In this document: positions 52,001-58,865 of the stretch, piece after piece
How positions within the stretch are numbered: the first letter of the stretch is position 1
How the letters are laid out: each line of letters opens with the position of its first letter
DNA from: GCA-2731375 sp964590195
GTDB taxonomy: Bacteria; Pseudomonadota; Alphaproteobacteria; GCA-2731375
NCBI GenBank assembly: GCA_964590195.1
Contig: CAZPWJ010000014.1
Coordinates: 15,688-79,687 of the forward strand
Direction: 5' to 3'
Length of the DNA stretch: 64,000 nt
Position numbers and translations under genes: made by a program
Notes under the pieces: generated by a model
Told to the model about the DNA's origin: nothing
Databases searched by the model: none
Seen by the model: the letters and a program-made list of their open reading frames with translations, nothing else

Positions 52001-52289
52001 ATGGCCGGCCCTGCGCCAGATGCTGTTGAGCGCGGGTTATCCTTTTCAATGCAACGTGGCGGAGGGCGAACAAACCCTCGCCGTTCGCCTGATGTCACCC
52101 TTGGGTGGCCGTTACAACATCGAAATCGCCACACCGTTGGAGGCCATCCGCGGCGCCCACGAACTGGAGGCCGAAAACAATCACGACGAAATCGTATCTG
52201 GCCGGGGTTATAATGTCCTGCGCTTGACGCCGTCCGAGATTCTGGAAAAGAGCAATTTTATCGTCGAACGGCTACAACGGATGGTCTAG
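49017..52289 (+). CDS. Superfamily 1 helicase-like protein with degenerate motifs and nuclease-like C-terminus
   Basis: A 1090-residue cytoplasmic protein laid out like Upf1/Dna2-type helicases. The Walker A position reads APPGTGQM (314-321): the essential Lys is Gln320 and the Thr is Met321. Walker B is well kept (VIVDEAD, 684-690). Motif III, normally GDxxQL, is GLARHERRL (711-719); motif V appears as VGTPDLFLGRQVDF and motif VI as DVIGAARLGLHIVGD, without the usual Gln and Thr-Arg. Residues ~1000-1090 resemble the small restriction-type domain found at the end of such proteins (RYNIEIATP, GYNVLRLTPSEIL) but the Asp/Glu-x-Lys set is not evident. It is probably a non-catalytic relative; partner and role unknown. 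First of a same-strand run of signalling and envelope genes. Confidence 0.75.
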   Translation: MAQPARQAAATDDAGQAGLAEADSGSEKGAAAADLSALMRSCRWAIEEERLHELRIPLASGVPAYAEFPGPVETVFTNGNQAAAMPDDDAAITRFMSAYGNSLLCYGYPYLQFADGSVRPLFLMRARVEDGTLCPDPDGYMKVNCALLQDLGVEPLQIQGLAHQMADPAMPFADKLAVVAKRLDLKEGRFDTQALDEIIAPGALGRMQWRNRPILASATMPPSISALLRDLNDLSQPDIQQRIASTALGGIQNTAIDDAPQNPENPETVNGAAPQLAQPEHLDGPMVFDMHRLGYSQTQTVRAGMKHPLLAVTAPPGTGQMATVVNLIATAVMNGQSVLYTARRRETVDAMTKHLNAWVGRGMSAVVRVGDSAANEACRAEITATLRKILQPEAEAFDPENPDAEASQEEKKAPSREKPTLKDMQELDRLPAADTEGIEPLRAAHQRLADLNALVRQEAFELGLGQLPPAQRMTSCPNRQTLQEWRDEAAILRGEKSGGLGKMMKGMLSRNDGRDELFAAIRSAVAKLPPVIAEQAAEALDGEDELDGITEGLEVLGIYYDWRQKVAKRDKAAQDVVRFKDCRTLELQAMNQSARKISGVRELYRDYWIDKLEDDPGVLEHQVSTFFDLIDKRNEGDVNETRAHRSQRLAQAVGILAGQLPVWSSTMDEIGQALPLEPAYFDLVIVDEADLGDLGVVMPVLYRGKRAAVFGLARHERRLSPLPPEWEAKRTFTQPAANVEMPPASRTAMGNLATLLGSQNRLHTLVEHYRSHPRIAEYLSSTFYDNAMSVQTNFRKLRSDAPDNQLGVQWHHVRGRMTVVNNGSVNESEVKETEKLIREWVNCGLFRGLPRRSVGIATPISGQAEQIREVLKRGVFGDNVRDRITVGTPDLFLGRQVDFIVLLPGLAPDAPHALNKALAEAEDLYHDVIGAARLGLHIVGDRDVCKDMGAFCAALSNFAEDPPAFDENGEIITDDFETKFDNAFGDKQAQAPLNPWPALRQMLLSAGYPFQCNVAEGEQTLAVRLMSPLGGRYNIEIATPLEAIRGAHELEAENNHDEIVSGRGYNVLRLTPSEILEKSNFIVERLQRMV

Positions 52290-52448
52290 ACGAGGCCCCG
52301 GCCTGATGTGATGAAATCGCCATGCGCTTGAATTGAGACAACTGAACACTGTAGAATCGGACAATGTCTCCGGCACACGGATTTCAATGTCGCTCTTTTA
52401 TTTGCACTGTCTGTACTTTCGACCAAAAACGATAATTAGGTTAGGGAA

Positions 52449-53684
52449 ATGACGGCTAGTAATCAGGCGCTCGAATTCCTTGAATTCGTGGAGCGGCAAC
52501 CACGCCAATCCGTGCGTCAGTTGATGGACAAGGTGCTGTTGAAAAGCCGTCTCATGACCGGCGCCGAAGCCGGCACCATTTTTATCGTCCGCAAAAAAGG
52601 CCAGCAACGCTGGCTGGAACCGGTCAGCCTGCAGAACGATGTGGTCCGTATCGGCGGCCGGGATTTTATCGTCCCCATCACCACGAAGAGCATCGCCGGC
52701 TTCGTGGCCTCATCAGGCGAGTTCGTGCGGCTCAGGGATGTCTACAAGATTCCCGCCAAACGTCCCTACAGCTTCAATCCGGACAATGAATTGTCGAATT
52801 ATCACACTGCATCGATGCTTTGTTTCCCGTTGAAGAACTATCAGGAACAAGTGATCGGCGTTGTACAGTTGATCAACCGCCGCATCCCCGGCGAGAGCGA
52901 ACCCGTGCCGTTCGGCGACGAACAGGTACAATTGGTAACGCCCATCGCCCGCGTCCTCGCCAGCCATATCGAGCGGGCGGATATGCTGGAACATATCCGG
53001 CAAAAGAACAGCCGGCTGCGCCAGCGTAACCGCGAACTGGGCGAACAGCGGGCCCAGGTCCTGGCCCTACAGGCGGATACCGAAGAAGCCTTTCTGCTAT
53101 CCATCCAATTGCTGGCGCGGGCTTCGGAAATCCATGATGAAGGCACGGGCAATCATATTGTCCGGGTCAATGAATACAGCTATTTCCTGGCCAAGGAATA
53201 TGGCATGCCAAAGGCCTTTTGCGACGAAATCCGCTATTCGGCGCAGCTCCATGACGTGGGCAAAATGAGCGTTGATGTCGCCGTTCTGAAAAAGAAGGGC
53301 GGCCTGGACGCCAACGAACGGGCCGAGATGGACAAGCATTCGTTCTATGGCCATCAAATTCTGGAGGCCGCGCCGCGTCTGAAAATGGCGGCGGAGATCG
53401 CCCTTCATCATCATGAAAAGTGGGATGGCGGCGGCTATCCCATGGGCGCGGCGGGAGAGGATATTCCCCTGTCGGCACGGATCGTGGCGATCGCCGATAT
53501 CTATGACGCCTTGCGTTCGGAACGCCCGTACAAGCCTGCTTTCAGCCACAAAAAGACCATCGATATCATGCTGCATGGCGATGACCGGATCGACCCGGTC
53601 AGCCACTTTGATCCGGAATTGATGCGCCTGCTCGCGAAACGGCATCAAGGCATGAATGCAATTTACCGCCGTCTGAAAGACTAG
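52449..53684 (+). CDS. GAF and HD-GYP domain phosphodiesterase
   Basis: A 411-residue cytoplasmic protein. Residues ~20-170 form a GAF sensor domain (MTGAEAGTIFIVRKKGQQRW, SFNPDNELSNYHTASMLCFP), a coiled coil (RQKNSRLRQRNRELGEQRAQ) links it to the HD-GYP domain. Catalytic His268-Asp269 are in LHDVGK, further His ligands in HSFYGH and LHHHEKW, and the GYP element is DGGGYP (326-331). All residues for c-di-GMP hydrolysis seem present. Precedes a nucleotide cyclase gene by 24 bases. Confidence 0.92.
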   Translation: MTASNQALEFLEFVERQPRQSVRQLMDKVLLKSRLMTGAEAGTIFIVRKKGQQRWLEPVSLQNDVVRIGGRDFIVPITTKSIAGFVASSGEFVRLRDVYKIPAKRPYSFNPDNELSNYHTASMLCFPLKNYQEQVIGVVQLINRRIPGESEPVPFGDEQVQLVTPIARVLASHIERADMLEHIRQKNSRLRQRNRELGEQRAQVLALQADTEEAFLLSIQLLARASEIHDEGTGNHIVRVNEYSYFLAKEYGMPKAFCDEIRYSAQLHDVGKMSVDVAVLKKKGGLDANERAEMDKHSFYGHQILEAAPRLKMAAEIALHHHEKWDGGGYPMGAAGEDIPLSARIVAIADIYDALRSERPYKPAFSHKKTIDIMLHGDDRIDPVSHFDPELMRLLAKRHQGMNAIYRRLKD

Positions 53685-53708
53685 CTGGTTTTGGCGGGGT
53701 AAAAGCGG

Positions 53709-55988
53709 GTGATACGTCTCATAAAGCGTCAGATGGTTTACGTCCTTCCAGCTCTGATGCTGGTGGCGGCCATGGGCCTGCGCCTGGAAGATCCCCAGTT
53801 CCTGCAGGTTTTTCGTCTGAAGCTGTTTGATTTGTACAATCAGATGCAGCCGCGGGAATACCAGCCCGTGCCGGTTGCCATTCTTGATATTGACGACGAA
53901 ACCCTGGCCCGCGGCGGCCAGTGGCCGTGGCCGCGCAGCCGTCTGGCCGAAATGCTGGCCCGATTGTTCAACGGCGGCGCCAAGGTGGTCGCCTTCAATA
54001 TGGTTTTCGCCGAACCGGACCGGACCTCGCCCCGGCAGGCATTATCGATCTGGCTGAACCAGCCGAATCTGGATTTCAATCAATTGACGCCCGAGGCACA
54101 GGCATTTTCCAAGCCGATCCTGGAATCTATCCCCGATCATGACGCGGCCTTCGCCTCCATCATCGGCCAAATACGGGACGCGGCCAAGGATTACGGGGTT
54201 ATCGCCGGAATGGTTTTGACCCCCGATCCCGGCGACGGCCGCCCGGCGGTCAAATTCGGCCATGCCATCAACGGCGATGATCCCTTGCGGTTCCTTAGCA
54301 AATACGACAGCGCGGTGGTAAACCTACCTGCCATCGAGGCAGCTGCATCGGGTGTCGGCAGTTTTAATTTGGCACCTGAACCCGACGGTATCATCCGCCG
54401 GGTACCGACCTTCTTCCGCATCGGCGAACAAATCTACCCCAGCTTGGCGATGGAGGCCTTGCGCGTTTACCAAGGCGCCTCGACCTATATTCTGAAATCC
54501 TCCGGCGCCAACATGGAAGAGAATTTTGGCCAGTCAACGGGCCTGAATCACATCAAGGTGGGTCATCTGGAGGTGCCGGTCGATGGCAACGGGCGTTTTT
54601 GGATTCATTTCGCACCGGATGTTCCGGATCGTGTCATTCCGTTGTGGGAGGTGTTCGAGGATGACTTCGATGCCTCGCGGGTGGCCGGAAAAATCCTTTT
54701 TCTGGGCACCTCTGCCGCCGGCCTGAAGGATCTGCGCGCAACGCCATTGAACCCGGCCGCGGCCGGCGTCGATGTCCATGCCCAGGCGGCCGAACAGATG
54801 CTGGTCGGGCATTTCATGGAGCGGCCCGACTGGGCCGACGGCATGGAAAAACTGTTCATTCTGGTGATGGGTCTTGGCCTGATCCTGCTGACACCGCGTT
54901 TCGGTGCCCTGCCCGGTGCCTCCCTCTCCATCGGCACGGTGTTCGCCATCGTCTTGTTAAGCTGGTCCTTGTACACCGATAAATTATTCCTGCTGGATCC
55001 GATCTATCCCGGCATCGCTGTCCTGGCGATCTACCTTGCCTCCGCCGCCATTATGTATCTGCAGACCGAGGCGGAGCGGGAACGGGTACGCGGCGCCTTC
55101 AGCCAATACCTCTCTCCCGCCTTGGTCGAACAACTGGCCGAGGAGCCGGACCGCCTGCGCCTAGGCGGCGAGAGCCGGACCATGAGTTTTCTGTTCTGCG
55201 ATGTCAGAGGCTTCACTTCGATTTCCGAGACCTTCAAATCCAACCCCCAGGGCCTGACCCGCCTGATCAACCGCTTCCTCACGCCATTGACCAACGCCAT
55301 TCTGGCCCGCGAGGGCACCATTGATAAATATATGGGCGACTGCATCATGGCATTCTGGAATGCGCCGCTGGATGATCCCCAGCATCCACAAAACGCCTGC
55401 GAGTCGGCGCTGGTGATGTTCGAGGAATTGGAGAAGCTGAACAAGGATCTAAAAGCCGAGGCAGATGAAAAGGGCGAGGAACACAAACCGTTGAACGTGG
55501 GCGTCGGCATCAACACGGGTGAATGCGTGGTCGGCAATATGGGATCGGAACAGCGCTTTGACTATTCCGTCCTGGGCGATGCGGTGAACCTGGCCTCGCG
55601 CCTGGAAGGACAGTCGAAAAACTATGGCGTCGGCATCGTCATCGGCGAGGACACCGAGGCCATTGTCCAGGACGATTACGCCACCCTGGAACTGGACTTG
55701 ATCGCCGTGAAGGGCAAGGAGGAAGCGGTCCGCATTCATACTATAATGGGCCGCAAGGACATGTTGGAGCGGCAGGATTTTCAAGCCCTGAAGAAACAGC
55801 ACGGCGCCATGCTGGAGGCCTACCGGCGCCAGGACTGGCCGGAAGCCCGCAAACTGGTTGATGGCTGCCGTTCGGCCGACGGCAGTTTCACTGAATTATA
55901 TGACATGTATGACGAGCGCATCGGCTTCTATATTGAAAATCCGCCCGACCCTGATTGGGACGGTGTCTTCGTCGCCACGACAAAATAA
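53709..55988 (+). CDS. CHASE2 sensor adenylate/guanylate cyclase
   Basis: A 759-residue membrane receptor starting with GTG. A first helix (residues ~8-25) is followed by a periplasmic CHASE2 domain (VPVAILDIDDETLARGGQWPWPRS, then VGSFNLAPEPDGIIRRVPTF), three helices (~380-450), and a class III cyclase domain (~480-680). Metal-binding Asp498 (FCDVRGFTS) and Asp544 (YMGDCIMAFWNAP) and LGDAVNLASRLEGQ are intact, so it should make cAMP or cGMP upon an extracellular signal. Substrate-selecting residues were not resolved. The C-terminal ~80 residues follow the common pattern of this family. Confidence 0.93.
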   Translation: MIRLIKRQMVYVLPALMLVAAMGLRLEDPQFLQVFRLKLFDLYNQMQPREYQPVPVAILDIDDETLARGGQWPWPRSRLAEMLARLFNGGAKVVAFNMVFAEPDRTSPRQALSIWLNQPNLDFNQLTPEAQAFSKPILESIPDHDAAFASIIGQIRDAAKDYGVIAGMVLTPDPGDGRPAVKFGHAINGDDPLRFLSKYDSAVVNLPAIEAAASGVGSFNLAPEPDGIIRRVPTFFRIGEQIYPSLAMEALRVYQGASTYILKSSGANMEENFGQSTGLNHIKVGHLEVPVDGNGRFWIHFAPDVPDRVIPLWEVFEDDFDASRVAGKILFLGTSAAGLKDLRATPLNPAAAGVDVHAQAAEQMLVGHFMERPDWADGMEKLFILVMGLGLILLTPRFGALPGASLSIGTVFAIVLLSWSLYTDKLFLLDPIYPGIAVLAIYLASAAIMYLQTEAERERVRGAFSQYLSPALVEQLAEEPDRLRLGGESRTMSFLFCDVRGFTSISETFKSNPQGLTRLINRFLTPLTNAILAREGTIDKYMGDCIMAFWNAPLDDPQHPQNACESALVMFEELEKLNKDLKAEADEKGEEHKPLNVGVGINTGECVVGNMGSEQRFDYSVLGDAVNLASRLEGQSKNYGVGIVIGEDTEAIVQDDYATLELDLIAVKGKEEAVRIHTIMGRKDMLERQDFQALKKQHGAMLEAYRRQDWPEARKLVDGCRSADGSFTELYDMYDERIGFYIENPPDPDWDGVFVATTK

Positions 55989-56080
55989 CCGGCAACGCGC
56001 ATTTTCACCTTTGGCCCGGCAGCATCCCTGGCCTATTGTCATGTTTAAGACAATCCTGGATTAGACGAGGCGGAAGCTGC

Positions 56081-57106
56081 ATGAGCGACTTGGAGAAAGT
56101 CAACGGACATCACCCCAAGGGACTGCCCATGGCATTCGCAGCCGCGCTGTCGGCTACGGAGGAAGCGGCTAAGTTGCCGTTTGACGTTGACGCCGCCCTC
56201 AGCGCGGTGGTGGAACTGCACGCCGAAATTCCCGCCGACGGCTATACCGCGCCGTTCCTGGGTACGGAGCGGGAAGGCAACGGGGTTGTCATTGATGATG
56301 ACGGCTTGATCCTGACAATTGGCTATTTGATCGTCGAGGCCATGGCGATCAGCATTAAGGACGCCGCCGGGAACATGGTGCCCGCGACGGTCGTCGCCTA
56401 TGATTACGACAGCGGCTTTGGCCTGGTACGGGCGCTGCAACCGCTGGCACTGCCGTCGCTGGCCATGGGCAGTTCGGCGGACCTGACGGTGGGAAGCGGG
56501 GTTCTGGTTGCCGGCCATGGGGGCCGTGGCGGCGCCGTTGGCGCCCGGGTCGTCTCCAAGCGCGAGTTCGCCGGCTATTGGGAATATATGCTGGAGGAAG
56601 CCATCTTTACCTCGCCCGCACACCCCAACTGGGGCGGTACGGCCCTTATCGGTCAGGACGGCAAGTTGCTGGGCATCGGCTCGCTTTATGTGGAAGATGC
56701 CGCCACTGACGCCCCCGATGACGAAGGCGGCCGCAACGGCAATATGTTTGTCCCCATTGATCTTTTGACACCAATTCTGGACGAAATGCTGCGCGAAGGA
56801 CGCACGGCGGCGTCGCACCGCCCGTGGATGGGACTATTCACGGCCGAGGTCGAGGGCGGGGTCGAGGTCATTGGCCTGGCACAGGATGGTCCGGCGGAGC
56901 GCTCCGGCCTGCAACTCGGCGATGCCATCGTCAAGGTCAACGGAACGGCCATCGCCTCCATGGCGGAACTGTACCGCAAGGCCTGGTCCAGCGGCAGCGC
57001 CGGCGTTGACATCAAAATGACGGTCCTGCGCGACAGCTACGCCTTTGAATTGACCCTGAAATCTGAAGACCGTTATGCACGGCTGAAATTCCAGCCGCAA
57101 TTCTAG
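56081..57106 (+). CDS. HtrA/S1C-like protein lacking catalytic His and Ser, with PDZ domain
   Basis: A 341-residue protein with the chymotrypsin-like layout of DegP/HtrA plus a C-terminal PDZ domain (VIGLAQDGPAERSGLQLGDAIV). The block normally ending in ILTNNHVV reads ILTIGYLIV, so the catalytic His is Tyr82; the nucleophile block GNSGGPL reads PNWGGTAL, so Ser is Trp184. No signal peptide is visible (start MSDLEKVNGHH), so unlike typical HtrA it appears cytoplasmic. It is probably a peptide-binding pseudoprotease. It follows the cyclase gene by 92 bases and its stop codon opens a palindromic repeat. Confidence 0.82.
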   Translation: MSDLEKVNGHHPKGLPMAFAAALSATEEAAKLPFDVDAALSAVVELHAEIPADGYTAPFLGTEREGNGVVIDDDGLILTIGYLIVEAMAISIKDAAGNMVPATVVAYDYDSGFGLVRALQPLALPSLAMGSSADLTVGSGVLVAGHGGRGGAVGARVVSKREFAGYWEYMLEEAIFTSPAHPNWGGTALIGQDGKLLGIGSLYVEDAATDAPDDEGGRNGNMFVPIDLLTPILDEMLREGRTAASHRPWMGLFTAEVEGGVEVIGLAQDGPAERSGLQLGDAIVKVNGTAIASMAELYRKAWSSGSAGVDIKMTVLRDSYAFELTLKSEDRYARLKFQPQF

Positions 57107-57186
57107 AGTATTTTTCAACCAATCGGTGTCGCATTCGCGACTTAAGTAATTGGTTCAATTGCTCTATTCTTATGCGTCCGAGCGCA
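57104..57186 (+). repeat. Palindromic interspersed element, copy 1
   Basis: Starts on the TAG stop of the pseudoprotease. Left arm TAGAG...TTTTTCAACCAAT pairs with ATTGGTTCAATTGCTCTA. It shares an exact 30-base block (57139-57168) with copy 2, then GTCCGAGCGCA after a variable stretch. Confidence 0.75.
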
Positions 57187-57242
57187 ATTTATACAACTTA
57201 GCGCCAGCGGGGCACGAGCCGCAAAACACAAGGAGACGTACT

Positions 57243-57872
57243 TTGCCATCACGCCGGGGATTTCTATTGGGAGGCACCGCGATCGGCGCCACGTTGGTGG
57301 TGCCAGGTCTGCTTTTCGCGGCCGCCTCGCCGGAGGCGGTCAAGGGCGCATCGGCCTTCATCAGCAATCTCGCACAGCGCGCCATTGCCATATTGCAATC
57401 CAGCGGCGGCAAAATGGAAACCCGGGAAGCGCAATTCCGCGTCCTGTTATCCAACGGCTTCGACATGCCCTTTATTGCCCGTTTTGTCCTGGGCAAGCAT
57501 TGGCGCAAGGCAACACCGCAGGAGCGGGCCGACTATATCAAGCTATTTACCGAGTTTATTTTGAAGTCTTACAGCCGCCGCCTGGGCGGCTATTCCGGCG
57601 AGACCTTTAGCGTGGCCGGCGCCAGCGCGGCGGGCAAGAAGGATGTCATGGTAAAGACCAGCATCGTGCAGCCCAGCGGACCGCCGATCAAGGCGAACTG
57701 GCGGGTTCGGCCGCTGAACGGCGAGTACAAAATTATCGACATCATGGTCGAGGGGGTCTCCATGGCCGTTACCCAGCGTTCGGAATTCAATGCCGTGGTC
57801 CGGCGGCGGGGCATGCAGGGGTTGTTGCAGACCCTGCGCGCGCGCACCGAGAAATTCGGCGTGGCATCCTAG
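57243..57872 (+). CDS. Tat-exported MlaC/Ttg2D-like phospholipid-binding protein
   Basis: A 209-residue protein. The start is TTG at 57243, with GGAG seven bases upstream; the ATG at 57150 lies in the repeat. The N-terminus SRRGFLLGGTAIGATLVV is a twin-arginine signal, ending near FAAAS. The mature part has the MlaC core FRVLLSNGFDMPFIARFVLG, ERADYIKLFTEFILKSYSRRL and YKIIDIMVEGVSMAV. MlaC carries phospholipid across the periplasm; export through Tat implies it is folded first. Its MlaEFD partners are at 37.5-41.1 kb. Confidence 0.9.
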   Translation: MPSRRGFLLGGTAIGATLVVPGLLFAAASPEAVKGASAFISNLAQRAIAILQSSGGKMETREAQFRVLLSNGFDMPFIARFVLGKHWRKATPQERADYIKLFTEFILKSYSRRLGGYSGETFSVAGASAAGKKDVMVKTSIVQPSGPPIKANWRVRPLNGEYKIIDIMVEGVSMAVTQRSEFNAVVRRRGMQGLLQTLRARTEKFGVAS

Positions 57873-57895
57873 CGGAACCGGGGGAGATATTGATT

Positions 57896-58765
57896 ATGAG
57901 CATTTACAAAAGCTGTCATCCGGCGCCCGCACGGGCTCCATTAGCACGATCGCCGGTTAAATTCCTGCTGTCCTGCCTATTTCTTGTATTCGCGGCCATC
58001 TGTACGGCCCCAGCGGGCCAAGCGGCGGATTTCAAGACGGGCTATACCGCCTATCAACGGGGCGATTTCGCCACGGCCGCCAAGGAATGGCTTTCCCTGG
58101 CGAAGGCGGGCCACAGCAAGGCGCAATACAACCTCGGCATCCTGTACGATGAAGGCAAGGGCGTGGTCCAGGATCGGGAGGCGGCGGTCAAGTGGTGGCG
58201 GCAATCGGCGGAGAACGGCTTTCGCCTAGCCCAGCATAATCTGGCCAATGCCTATATCGCCGGCGACGGCGTGGCGCAAAGCTATAAGGATGCGGTGCAC
58301 TGGCTGGAACGCGCGGCGGAGGCGGGCTTGAACCGCTCTCGTTATACCCTTGGCAAGATGTACCATTATGGCCTGGGTGTCGCCGTCGACGCCACGAAGG
58401 CCGCCGCCATGTACAAAGCGGCGGCGGAAACCGGTTTGGACAAGGCGCAGTATAATCTGGCCAAGGCCTATCGCGACGGCGACGGCGTGCCCCAGGATCA
58501 TGCGCTCTCGGTCAGGTGGTTCCACCGTGCCGCCGAACAGGGCTACGCCAAGGCGCAAAGCCATCTGGCGACGCGCTATGCCAAGGGCCAGGGCGTCGAG
58601 GCGGATCCCATTGAGGCCTTCAAATGGATGAGCCTAGCGGCACGTCAGGGCCATATGCAGGCGCAGGAGAACCTGAAAGTCCTGGCCCCGCGCCTGACGC
58701 CCCGACAGCGGGCGGAGGCAGGGCGGCGCATTAACAGTTTCTTCCCCATAAAGGAAGGTGGTTAG
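57896..58765 (+). CDS. Exported Sel1-repeat protein
   Basis: A 289-residue protein. The ATG at 57896 follows GGGGGAG by nine bases (a TTG at 57890 is also in frame). A signal peptide (VKFLLSCLFLVFAAICTA) ends AGQA. Five to six Sel1 repeats follow, each of the form AQYNLGILYDEGKGVVQD. These solenoids mediate protein contacts, often in signalling or envelope assembly. It sits between the MlaC-like and MlaA-like genes, so a periplasmic role near the Mla pathway is plausible inference. Confidence 0.9.
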   Translation: MSIYKSCHPAPARAPLARSPVKFLLSCLFLVFAAICTAPAGQAADFKTGYTAYQRGDFATAAKEWLSLAKAGHSKAQYNLGILYDEGKGVVQDREAAVKWWRQSAENGFRLAQHNLANAYIAGDGVAQSYKDAVHWLERAAEAGLNRSRYTLGKMYHYGLGVAVDATKAAAMYKAAAETGLDKAQYNLAKAYRDGDGVPQDHALSVRWFHRAAEQGYAKAQSHLATRYAKGQGVEADPIEAFKWMSLAARQGHMQAQENLKVLAPRLTPRQRAEAGRRINSFFPIKEGG

Positions 58766-58865
58766 CGCTCGTTAGGGTGAATTTTTCGGCAAGTCGTTCC
58801 AGATCGCTATTGGCCCGACCGGCCATTCCGCATTACTGTAGCCTCAGCTTGGAGGGGCGTTGGTA

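Noticed and set aside
53709..55988. CHASE2 cyclase as a degenerate enzyme like its neighbours
   Set aside because: Both metal-binding Asp and the LGDAVNLASRLE block are intact, so it is treated as active.
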